DNA from: Bacteroidota bacterium
GTDB taxonomy: Bacteria > Bacteroidota > Bacteroidia > JABEUT01
Direction of reading: 5' to 3'
Assembly (NCBI GenBank): GCA_013288345.1
Contig: JABDCA010000029.1
Coordinates: 1 to 34,938 of the forward strand
Length of the DNA stretch: 34,938 nucleotides
A model generated the notes under the pieces. That model saw nothing but the letters and a program-made list of their open reading frames with translations, was not told the DNA's origin and ran no database searches. The translations under genes and the position numbers were made by a program. Positions 25,594 through 33,771 of this stretch are shown in pieces (the stretch's first letter is position 1; every line of letters starts with the position of its first letter).

Positions 25594-25677
25594 CAAAAGG
25601 GGTAGGTCACGAAATTAATAAAATATTTATTATCCTTATCTCAGCCTTAACCTAAATCTAAACATAACTCCTTGATA

Positions 25678-25709
25678 TTTGCGTATTTAACAGATACATG
25701 CTATATTTG
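25678..25709 (+). promoter_or_regulatory. Complete -33/-7 promoter for the PorP/SprF-family gene
   Basis: TTTG at 25678-25681 and TATATTTG at 25702-25709 are separated by 20 bases, exactly the Bacteroidota TTTG-N19-21-TAnnTTTG layout. It lies 22 bases before ATG 25732, and overlaps the longer ORF that begins at 25672, so that longer N-terminus is unlikely. Confidence 0.7.
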
Positions 25710-25731
25710 TTTTTTGTTACCTACCATTTAT

Positions 25732-26790
25732 ATGCGCAAGCTAATCAGGTTTAGTTTATTTGTTTTGTGTATATCGGGCACTTCTGCTTTCGCGCAAGAT
25801 GTTCATTTTTCACAGTTTTACGAATCTCCGCTTACCTTAAACCCTGCATTGTGCGGTGTATATAATGGCCAAATTTTTGCCGAAGTGAATTACCGTAGCC
25901 AATGGGCAAGTGTAATGGGCGGAGGTGACGGTTTTAATACTATGGCCGCTACAGTGGAGCTACATAATATTATGAAAAAATGGACCAAGGGATATATTTC
26001 TCCCGGGCTTTCATTTTATAATGATAAATCGGGCGATGCCAGTATTGGTATTACTGAAATTAACCTTACTGTAGCAAGTGGTATACTTTTAGGAGAGAAG
26101 AGCTCGCTTGCAGGAGGTATTCAGGCTGGCTGGTCGCAGCACAGTATTAATTTATCGGGTTTAAGCTGGGATAACCAGTATATAAACGGAAATTATGATG
26201 CCAATGCCTCAACGGGTGAAACATCTATGGGGAATAGTTTTTCTTATGCCGATTTTTCTGCCGGCTTATCATATAGTTATGGAGTTGGCCAAACCAATAT
26301 GACATCGAACGATCAGTTTAAAGCCAACGTAGGTGCAGCCATATTTCATGTAAACGAACCTAATATGTCGTATTATAACCAGACTGGCCCAGGCACAAAG
26401 CTGTATATGCGTTATGTAGCACATGGCTATGCTGAATACGGACTTCCTAATTCGAATATTGCATTGGTGCCCGGCTTTGTTTATTACCAACAAGGCCCTG
26501 CCAGCGAGGTTGATTTGGGTTTGAAGATTCGTTATATACTTAAGCAAGAAAGTAAGTACACCGGTATTAATAAAGGTACAGCAATTGATATTGGGGGTTA
26601 TTACCGCGTTGCTGATGCAGCAATAATACTCACCCAAATAGAATTTGCCAACTATGCATTAGGCTTTAGTTACGATTTTAATACTTCAGCACTCACCACT
26701 GCTTCATCTGGCCGTGGCGGTTTCGAACTCTCACTGAGATTTATTAACCCGAACCCTTTTATGAGTTCGGGAACTAATTCTATGTTTTAA
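25732..26790 (+). CDS. PorP/SprF family type IX secretion/gliding outer membrane protein
   Basis: 352 residues from the promoter-supported ATG 25732. Signal peptide (RLIRFSLF-like, ending SAFAQ) followed by DVHFSQFYESPLTLNPALCGVYNG, the family hallmark. The remainder alternates short amphipathic strands and Gly-rich turns as in a 14-strand outer membrane barrel, ending FELSLRFINP. Members bind T9SS components or anchor surface adhesins. It is 36 bases upstream of a PorE-like gene and is probably co-transcribed with it. Confidence 0.88.
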   Translation: MRKLIRFSLFVLCISGTSAFAQDVHFSQFYESPLTLNPALCGVYNGQIFAEVNYRSQWASVMGGGDGFNTMAATVELHNIMKKWTKGYISPGLSFYNDKSGDASIGITEINLTVASGILLGEKSSLAGGIQAGWSQHSINLSGLSWDNQYINGNYDANASTGETSMGNSFSYADFSAGLSYSYGVGQTNMTSNDQFKANVGAAIFHVNEPNMSYYNQTGPGTKLYMRYVAHGYAEYGLPNSNIALVPGFVYYQQGPASEVDLGLKIRYILKQESKYTGINKGTAIDIGGYYRVADAAIILTQIEFANYALGFSYDFNTSALTTASSGRGGFELSLRFINPNPFMSSGTNSMF

Positions 26791-26826
26791 TTTATAAAAT
26801 CAATCCCCGGTACATTTCATAAAATT

Positions 26827-28821
26827 ATGAGAGCACTCTCAAAACTGTTTATCTGCTTATTTATTCCGGGATATGTAACTGCACAAGTACACAACGTTAA
26901 GTTTAAAAAGGGGAACTTTAAAGATAACCCTGTAGGGTTTAAGCATGCTGTGCAAAAATTAGCAGAGGGTAACCAACATATTCAGAATGGGGAATATGGT
27001 GCAGCTTTATTGGCATACCTGAGTGCCGATTCGTTAAATCCTAACAATGCCGACCTGAATGCTAAAATAGGTGTGTGTTATTTGAATACAGTAAGTAAAA
27101 CCAGGTGTCTTCCTTACTTCAGGCTTGCCCACGAAATAAAAAAGAAAATATCGAAACGGATAGATTATTTTTTAGGAAGAGGTTACCAATTGAGTTGCCA
27201 ATGGGATAGCGCCATTGCTGAATACCAGCTAGCACTTAAAAAATCACCGGCTGATAAAGACGATATTAATAAACTTATAAATGAATGTAATAACGGAAAC
27301 GATTTAATGCAACGCCCCGTTAAAACAACAATGGAAAACATGGGCACTAATATAAACAGTACTTATTCTGACTATCGCCCGTTAATTACTGGCGACGGTA
27401 AAGAGATGGTTTTTACTTCGTGCAGGCATAGTAATTTAAGTACCGATTTTCATCCTGTAACAGGAGAATATACGTCGGATATGTTTTTAACGCACAACAA
27501 AAATGGTGTTTGGGATACTGCTGAAGGTATTGACCCACCCGTAAATACTATTGATAATGACGAAAGCGTTTATCTTACTCCCGATGGTAAAACACTTTAC
27601 TTGATGCGCGAAAACCGTAGTGGTGACATATACAAAAGCAGTTATTCTGAGGTCAGGGGTTGGTCGCTACCGGTGGCTTTGAGCGATACTATTAATTCTA
27701 TTTATACTGAATCATCCATGTGTCTTTCGCCCGATGGAAAGACCATGTATTTTGTGAGCAACAGGTCAGGTGGAATAGGAGGGAAGGATATTTATACATC
27801 AAGCCTGAAAGATGACAGCACCTGGGGTACACCTGTAAATATGGGCAGTGTAATCAATACTTCCTATGACGAGGATGGTGTATTTATGAACCCTGATGGT
27901 AAAACACTTTACTTTAGTTCGAAAGGGCATAACACCATGGGTGGCTACGATATTTTTATGACTACCAAAGACAGTGGTAAATGGTCGGAGCCTAAAAACC
28001 TTGGGTATCCTATTAACACACCTGATGATGATGTATATTTCAGTACATCTGATGATGGATATTACGGGTACTATGCAAGAGCGACAGATCAGAATAAGCT
28101 CGACATATTCCGTGTATCAATGGCTGCTTTTATGCCAAGAGAATGGATATATAAGGGAACTATAACAGATTCTGTTTCGCATGAAAAACTGAAAGTGGCG
28201 CTTGAATTCTTTGATAAGGCACAAGGCAATAATTCACCCTTTGGCCCCGATACTGTAAGCGGCGATTATTCATTAACACTGCCTGCAAAACATACATACG
28301 CCATACGCATACGTGCCAAAGGTTACAAAGATTATAGTATAGACATTACAGTGCCTGATACAGCTATGTACCGCAATGCAATACAAAATATTGTGTTAAC
28401 CAAGCTTGCAGGTTCAGGCGGGTTACTTGCTTCGGGCCTACCGGCTATGAATGATTCCTGTGCACCTAAAATGGCTGTGCTAATGGAGCGTTTTAAAGGC
28501 GTGGTAAAAGATACTGGAGTGATGAAAAGCGCAATTGCGCACATGGATGCATCCTTCTGTTTAAAGAGTATGAAGTTTACCATACAGGTCGGGCTATTCC
28601 ATTCTGCCCAAAAGTTTACCAAGCAATATGGCAAAAAAGCTTTAATGGAAAAGCTACCTGATGGTACCACTCGTGTTACTTCTGGTTTATTCCCTACTTA
28701 CGAAGAGGCTCACAAGTCGCTTGAACAGCTTAAGAAGAAAGGTGTGAAAGATGCGTTTATAACTGGTATATATAATGGTAAAAGATATATACTAAAGGAT
28801 CTGTTGCATCCTGCGAATTAG
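26827..28821 (+). CDS. PorE-like envelope protein: TPR, WD40-like propeller, carboxypeptidase-like domain, SPOR-like C-terminus
   Basis: 664 residues. Signal peptide, TPR region (residues ~40-150), a PD40/WD40-like propeller with repeated DGKxLYF motifs (~175-435; TPDGKTLYLMREN, SPDGKTMYFVSNRSGG, NPDGKTLYFSSKG), and a carboxypeptidase-regulatory-type domain (~440-525). This order matches PorE-like proteins of T9SS. Instead of an OmpA peptidoglycan-binding end, the last ~80 residues (FTIQVGLFHSAQKF ... TTRVTSGLFPTYEEA) look like a SPOR domain, which also binds glycan strands. It abuts a PorP/SprF gene. Its stop overlaps the convergent M1 gene by four bases. Confidence 0.8.
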   Translation: MRALSKLFICLFIPGYVTAQVHNVKFKKGNFKDNPVGFKHAVQKLAEGNQHIQNGEYGAALLAYLSADSLNPNNADLNAKIGVCYLNTVSKTRCLPYFRLAHEIKKKISKRIDYFLGRGYQLSCQWDSAIAEYQLALKKSPADKDDINKLINECNNGNDLMQRPVKTTMENMGTNINSTYSDYRPLITGDGKEMVFTSCRHSNLSTDFHPVTGEYTSDMFLTHNKNGVWDTAEGIDPPVNTIDNDESVYLTPDGKTLYLMRENRSGDIYKSSYSEVRGWSLPVALSDTINSIYTESSMCLSPDGKTMYFVSNRSGGIGGKDIYTSSLKDDSTWGTPVNMGSVINTSYDEDGVFMNPDGKTLYFSSKGHNTMGGYDIFMTTKDSGKWSEPKNLGYPINTPDDDVYFSTSDDGYYGYYARATDQNKLDIFRVSMAAFMPREWIYKGTITDSVSHEKLKVALEFFDKAQGNNSPFGPDTVSGDYSLTLPAKHTYAIRIRAKGYKDYSIDITVPDTAMYRNAIQNIVLTKLAGSGGLLASGLPAMNDSCAPKMAVLMERFKGVVKDTGVMKSAIAHMDASFCLKSMKFTIQVGLFHSAQKFTKQYGKKALMEKLPDGTTRVTSGLFPTYEEAHKSLEQLKKKGVKDAFITGIYNGKRYILKDLLHPAN

Positions 28822-31800
28822 AACGCCCTGCCAATTCCAATTACCCATCTCATCTGAACATAGTTTTGTTCCATTGCCGGAACCTGGTTCAGGAAAAATG
28901 GCATATCGAAACGAATAGTTAGTGGCTTTGCTAATTGCAACGCGCCCCATTTCTGTATAGTTAAAGCCATTCCAATTCCTGCATCGCAATGTATATTGCT
29001 GAATATAATGTTTTGAGGCGTGGTTCCAGTAAACGGAAATGTAACCGGAGTGGCACTGATTACGCCTGCATCGCCAAACAAATAAGTACTGAGCGCTAAA
29101 GCATTTTTCAAAAACTTTGGGTTGAAATGAACCAAGTGGTTGAAATCAAGTTCAGCATTTATAGAGGCTCCGGTAGAACCGGCATAAGCAAAGTTATAGC
29201 GGCTATTGATATTCCTGGAATCGAATGGAGGGAATAGGTAGCCTGCATAACCTCTTAGGTCGAGCCCACCGCCTTGTTGAAAGTGGTTTACATCGGAGCC
29301 ATAACCAACCCATTGCGCAGGTACTATGCCCTGTGCACGTGTAAAGGCATTATCCATTAACTGTTCGGGGTTAGCGCCTGCTGCATATAGTTCAGATTCG
29401 TATGGAATATTTCCTGTACCATATTGCCCGAATATGCGTGTATGGAGTGTAAGTTTATGTCCAAGTTGCTGCGTGTTTATTACTGTAAGTGTCGTTTGTG
29501 AGTAGTTATAATTCTGGGTGAATGCAGCGCTCCTCAGGTTGAAATCAATGTTCCCTCTGCCTGATGCAGAGTACTTATAATCGTGCTTTATACCAATTTT
29601 TATGATGTTGTTGTATTTGTAGGGCAGCCATAATTCAGGATAGAGTAGGTAATTGGTATCCCACACATGCGGACGGTACATTATCTGCGCCTCTGCGTAA
29701 ATGGTGTACTTATTCGAATTGTCTTTTAACTGAAAGCGCAGTTTACCTTCATCAAGCCCATCCATACTTTGGGCATAAAAGTTTACAGATGAATTGTGAA
29801 TGAATTTCTCTGTGGCAGTCTGGTAGCTTATGGTACCAGAAATCAATTGATGGCCATAACTACCCAGGTTGTTTTGGAATATTGCTGTATTGAACAATAG
29901 GTTAGCGCTCAGGTTGTGCAAAAAGAGCATATAATCGCCATGCATATGTATGCCTAATTGTACACCATCAACACCATTATACCAAAGTGATGGGCCAAAG
30001 AAGGCTTCGTAATTGGTCCAATCGGGACTGTTATATACCTTCGAATCGAAGTAATACTTAATCGGGAATGGCTTAGTGTTATTAAGCATATTCACATCTC
30101 CCAGTCGGTTGGTTGTATCTATTTGTACTTTGTCAATGCCACCGGGAATTATAACTGTAGCATCATAATAGGGTTGTACTTTTCCCCAGCCGATCCAACG
30201 AGGCAATTTTGTAGCCGATGTTTTCTTTTCGAACCATCCGTTAGGGATGTAGAAATTATAGACACTGTCTTTTTTTGATGTTACGGCAAAATCAATTGGC
30301 ATTTGCATTTCGCCTTTGCGTAAAAATCTTATTATATATTGGTCCTTCTCTTTTCCTTTCTTTACTGATTGTATTCCATAATCAAGACTTTTAGGGGTGT
30401 TAAGCCATTCATCAAAAAACCAGGTAAGGTCAGCATGTGTATATTCGGTAATGGCATTTCTGAAATCGTTCAGGTAAGGGTGGCAGAATTTCCACTCGGC
30501 AAAATAATGCTGCATAGCCCCAAAGAACAGCGAATCGCCCAATACATATTGCAGGTTGTAAAGCATGGTGGCTCCTTTGTAATAAACCTGTGAATACCCT
30601 CCATCATGGCCAAGCATGCTATGGAAGTCATCGCTTTGGGTGTTGAGTGTTACATCTTTTGTTCCGTAGCTATTGCTGGTGCGGGTAGCCATTTGCTTAC
30701 CAATAATGTTTTCAGTAAAGTCGCTTTCGCCCCATATATAGTTATATAAATAACCGCTGTATGCCCAGTCCTGCCGGAACAGATCTTGCTTGTAGTACTT
30801 ACGTATGTAATTTGAAATAGGCACACCCTGTACCTCGTATGGCCCATTCAATTGATTGTATGTCCAGCATTCTGCAAATTCGGTAAAACCTTCATCGAGC
30901 ACTGCACGGTAGGTTTCATTGCTGCCAAGCATACCAAAGAACCAATTGTGGCTAACCTCATGTGTAAGTGTACCCAGGTAATCGGGGTAGCCACCACCAT
31001 CAAGTGTTATCATAGGGTATTCCATACCATCGCGTGCATCGGCTACAATCATTTGCGGATAGCCATACATGCCAAAGAATTTCGAATTACATGCAATTAC
31101 GCCTGCTGTATAGCCTGCAGCATCCTGCCAGCGGTGTGCATGCATTTCCTCAGCAAACGAATAGCATTTTATTCCATGCCATGTTGCAAGGCCTATCCTA
31201 TAAGTTGGGTCGGCAGTAAGTGCAAAGTCATGCACATTCTCGGCATGATACAACCATGTTTTAGGTGTATTGGTTCGCACTACAACTACAGTAGGTGAGG
31301 CGCTTTCGTTGGTCTTATTTTTAAAGTTCCGGATATCTAACCTACTCATAAGGTTATCAGGCAGCACTTCACTTTCATTCAATAATGTACCAGTTGCACC
31401 ACATATATAGTTATTGGGTAGGGTAAAGGCTATATCATATGTCCCGAAGTCGCCATAAAATTCATGTGCAAGGTGCTGTTCCACATCCCAGCCGAATTTT
31501 TTATCGTACACGCACATACGCGGGTACCAGTGCACTACATCGTATTGTTTGTAAACAGTGTCTTTGTTTTTACTAGCCCATGCAATAAACATTTTCATAC
31601 GGTTACGCACAGTGCCGCCATTATCGAAATAGGTTTTAAATTTCAAGCGGAAAGTCATGGAATGCCCCGGTAGTAATGGCTTGGTGAGCCATACTTTCAT
31701 TACGGTATTATCTATTTCTGTTTTCAGGGTTGAGTTTTCTGCACTGATTTCGGTTACCTGGCAGCCCAGGTCATGGCTTTCGTATTTGCCGAATTTCAGT

Positions 31801-32138
31801 TTGTAGCCACTGTTTTCGTATGCAGAGGTATAATAGGAGTGTTTGTTTTGTGCGTTGGAGTAGAGGTGAAAGAATACATAATTCAACGTGTCAGGAGAGT
31901 TGTTCCAGTATAAAAGTGTTTCGGTTCCATCAATTATATCAGTTGAGTCGTTTAAAGATGCTGTAATAATGTAATGCACATCTTGCTGCCAGTATCCTTT
32001 ATAGGGTGGGCGGTTTTGCCAGTAATACTGATTGCTTACGCTGCGGTAGTTATCGGCAGGGAAGCTATAATCCTGTGCAAGCCCATTATAACATAGGCTT
32101 GACAATATAAAAAGTATAAAGAGTACTCGCTTTTTCAT
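28818..32138 (-). CDS. M1-family metallopeptidase with a C-terminal Omp85-like barrel
   Basis: 1106 residues with a signal peptide. The M1 zinc site is H393-E-V-S-H397 with E416 exactly 18 residues further (DEGFTEF). Upstream, GMEYP at 371-375 replaces the GxMEN exopeptidase motif. The final ~400 residues are not typical M1: they alternate amphipathic strands, contain L961-R-G-Y964, and end RWVIGIGRAF. The LRGY resembles the (V/L)RG(F/Y) loop-6 motif of Omp85 proteins, and its distance of 143 residues to the C-terminal Phe matches that family. No POTRA domain is evident. Predicted to be anchored in the outer membrane. Confidence 0.8.
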   Translation of the reverse strand: MKKRVLFILFILSSLCYNGLAQDYSFPADNYRSVSNQYYWQNRPPYKGYWQQDVHYIITASLNDSTDIIDGTETLLYWNNSPDTLNYVFFHLYSNAQNKHSYYTSAYENSGYKLKFGKYESHDLGCQVTEISAENSTLKTEIDNTVMKVWLTKPLLPGHSMTFRLKFKTYFDNGGTVRNRMKMFIAWASKNKDTVYKQYDVVHWYPRMCVYDKKFGWDVEQHLAHEFYGDFGTYDIAFTLPNNYICGATGTLLNESEVLPDNLMSRLDIRNFKNKTNESASPTVVVVRTNTPKTWLYHAENVHDFALTADPTYRIGLATWHGIKCYSFAEEMHAHRWQDAAGYTAGVIACNSKFFGMYGYPQMIVADARDGMEYPMITLDGGGYPDYLGTLTHEVSHNWFFGMLGSNETYRAVLDEGFTEFAECWTYNQLNGPYEVQGVPISNYIRKYYKQDLFRQDWAYSGYLYNYIWGESDFTENIIGKQMATRTSNSYGTKDVTLNTQSDDFHSMLGHDGGYSQVYYKGATMLYNLQYVLGDSLFFGAMQHYFAEWKFCHPYLNDFRNAITEYTHADLTWFFDEWLNTPKSLDYGIQSVKKGKEKDQYIIRFLRKGEMQMPIDFAVTSKKDSVYNFYIPNGWFEKKTSATKLPRWIGWGKVQPYYDATVIIPGGIDKVQIDTTNRLGDVNMLNNTKPFPIKYYFDSKVYNSPDWTNYEAFFGPSLWYNGVDGVQLGIHMHGDYMLFLHNLSANLLFNTAIFQNNLGSYGHQLISGTISYQTATEKFIHNSSVNFYAQSMDGLDEGKLRFQLKDNSNKYTIYAEAQIMYRPHVWDTNYLLYPELWLPYKYNNIIKIGIKHDYKYSASGRGNIDFNLRSAAFTQNYNYSQTTLTVINTQQLGHKLTLHTRIFGQYGTGNIPYESELYAAGANPEQLMDNAFTRAQGIVPAQWVGYGSDVNHFQQGGGLDLRGYAGYLFPPFDSRNINSRYNFAYAGSTGASINAELDFNHLVHFNPKFLKNALALSTYLFGDAGVISATPVTFPFTGTTPQNIIFSNIHCDAGIGMALTIQKWGALQLAKPLTIRFDMPFFLNQVPAMEQNYVQMRWVIGIGRAF

Positions 32139-32395
32139 GGAAGGTTATAAGGCTGGCAATATTACGCACAATTATAATAATAAGGGGAAGTAGAGCCAAA
32201 GTTGTATTGTAGTCAATAAGAACAATTAGGTTTTAAATTGACTGCTATTGCTTCGGCCTAAGTTATGTGGTGTTAACTATTAAATAACATATAAATAACA
32301 CTATATTTAGTTATGGTTAATAAAAAAAGTTATTGAAAACTTGGAAATGAGCTTTCTTAAGCCCTATATTTGTTTACAAAGACACAATAAATTAT
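32139..32395. other. Divergent intergenic region, mostly unassigned
   Basis: This 257-bp AT-rich gap separates the minus-strand M1 gene and the T9SS cargo gene. It holds a likely promoter for the cargo gene (separate entry). For the M1 gene, the minus strand has TAATATTG at 32157-32164, one base off the -7 consensus and 18 bases from the ATG. No ORF or RNA gene was seen in it. Confidence 0.4.
32341..32372 (+). promoter_or_regulatory. -33/-7 promoter for the T9SS cargo gene
   Basis: TTG at 32341-32343 and TATATTTG at 32365-32372, 21 bases apart, with the -7 fully matching TAnnTTTG. The ATG at 32396 follows 24 bases later. Confidence 0.55.
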
Positions 32396-33652
32396 ATGAA
32401 AAAAACGCTACTATGCGGTTTTGTAATGCTATCCCTGGCATGCACAGTTTCCGCTCAAGTCAAAATTTTATTTGATGCCACCAAGGCTGAATCAGCTGCG
32501 AATGCCGACTGGGTGATTGATGCTGATTTGCACGATTTAGGATTTACCGGGGGACCGGCAAAAGTAGGTGGAGGAAATGAATCTGACCCTCAACGATATC
32601 CTACTCCCCTTCAAAGTACCGTTACAAGCACCACGCCGGAAACATACTGGGAAGGTTCTTTATCGGCCTGGGGAATTGACTGTGTAAAACAAGGATATGA
32701 AGTTGAAACACTTACTGCCTTTGATTCTATAACCTACGGCAATAAAGCACATGCACAAGATTTGAGCTATTACAAAGTATTTATTGTGGATGAGCCGAAT
32801 ATTAAGTTCACTACAAAAGAGAAGCTGGCAATGATGAATTTTGTTCAGAATGGTGGTGGCTTATTTATGATATCGGACCATTGTGTATCGGATAGGAACA
32901 ATGATGGATGGGATTCACCGATGATATGGAATGATTTTATTAAGAACAACCCGGTTAAGAATAACCCATTTGGCATAGAATTCGATTCGCTCAACTTTTC
33001 ACAGACTACTACTAATATTGCCAACAATGCTACCGATTCTATACTTCATGGCCCTTTTGGTAATCCAACTGAAATGATGTGGAGCAATGGTACCTCAATG
33101 ACTTTATTTCCTGCAGTGAATCCTACCGTTCAGGCTGATGTATATATGACAGGTGTTTCTAATACAGGTACAAAAAGCGTAATGTTCACACATGCCAGGT
33201 ATGGTTTAGGTAAAGTTGCTGCCGAAGGAGACAGCTCTCCACCCGATGATGGAACAGGAGACCCTAACGACAACTCATTATATAATGGCTGGACCAGCGA
33301 TGCGAGTGGTAATCATGAACTGATCATTATGAATGCTACAATATGGCTTGCTTTAGAAACCGCGCCTACAGCAGTAAATAATATTTCAGTAACACCTACA
33401 AAGTTCGAAGTATACCCAAACCCTGTGTTTGGCGCCGGGCGTATTAAATATGTATTAGATGAGTCAGGTCCTGTATCTATAAATATGTACGATGTAACCG
33501 GAAAGATGGTTAAGACTATATTTAGCGGACAAGCAGATAAAGGATTACAGATTGTAGAATTCAATAGCAGCGAATTGCCGCAGGGCGTTTATTTCTGCCG
33601 TTTAGAATCCGATCACCTTACTCAAACACAAAAGGTAATTATAACCAGATAA
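32396..33652 (+). CDS. Secreted protein with T9SS type A sorting domain; GATase1/ThuA-like N-terminal domain
   Basis: 418 residues. Signal peptide ending ACTVSAQ. The N-terminal ~300 residues resemble the class I glutamine-amidotransferase/ThuA fold (VKILFDATKAES, YYKVFIVDEP, FVQNGGGLFMISDHC), but I cannot identify a complete catalytic triad. The C-terminal ~75 residues start VYPNPV at 339-343 and include SINMYDVTGKMV, LPQGVYFCRL and the end QKVIITR, the type A T9SS sorting signal removed when cargo is attached to the surface. A strong terminator follows. Confidence 0.85.
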   Translation: MKKTLLCGFVMLSLACTVSAQVKILFDATKAESAANADWVIDADLHDLGFTGGPAKVGGGNESDPQRYPTPLQSTVTSTTPETYWEGSLSAWGIDCVKQGYEVETLTAFDSITYGNKAHAQDLSYYKVFIVDEPNIKFTTKEKLAMMNFVQNGGGLFMISDHCVSDRNNDGWDSPMIWNDFIKNNPVKNNPFGIEFDSLNFSQTTTNIANNATDSILHGPFGNPTEMMWSNGTSMTLFPAVNPTVQADVYMTGVSNTGTKSVMFTHARYGLGKVAAEGDSSPPDDGTGDPNDNSLYNGWTSDASGNHELIIMNATIWLALETAPTAVNNISVTPTKFEVYPNPVFGAGRIKYVLDESGPVSINMYDVTGKMVKTIFSGQADKGLQIVEFNSSELPQGVYFCRLESDHLTQTQKVIITR

Positions 33653-33678
33653 TATAAAGAGTATCCTATTTAGTATTG

Positions 33679-33710
33679 AGCCCTGCAGGAATGCGGGGCT
33701 TTTTCTTTTC
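33679..33710 (+). terminator. Rho-independent terminator after the T9SS cargo gene
   Basis: Stem AGCCCTGCA/TGCGGGGCT (nine pairs, one G-T), loop GGAA, then TTTTTCTTTT. It begins 27 bases after the stop and closes this transcription unit. Confidence 0.85.
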
Positions 33711-33746
33711 TTAACCTACTTCAAGTGGTTTTAGCTTATGTAGATG

Positions 33747-33754
33747 TATTTTTG
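33747..33754 (+). promoter_or_regulatory. -7 promoter element for the ygiD-like gene
   Basis: TATTTTTG matches TAnnTTTG and lies 17 bases before ATG 33772. The -33 element is weak. Confidence 0.45.
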
Positions 33755-33771
33755 CTTTGGAACTTTGAAGT

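Noticed and set aside
25672-25731. Longer N-terminus of the PorP/SprF protein
   Set aside because: It overlaps a complete -33/-7 promoter and would place an unusual peptide before a clear signal sequence.
32302-32309. TATATTTA as a promoter for the cargo gene
   Set aside because: It misses the final G of the consensus and a better element lies at 32365, closer to the start.
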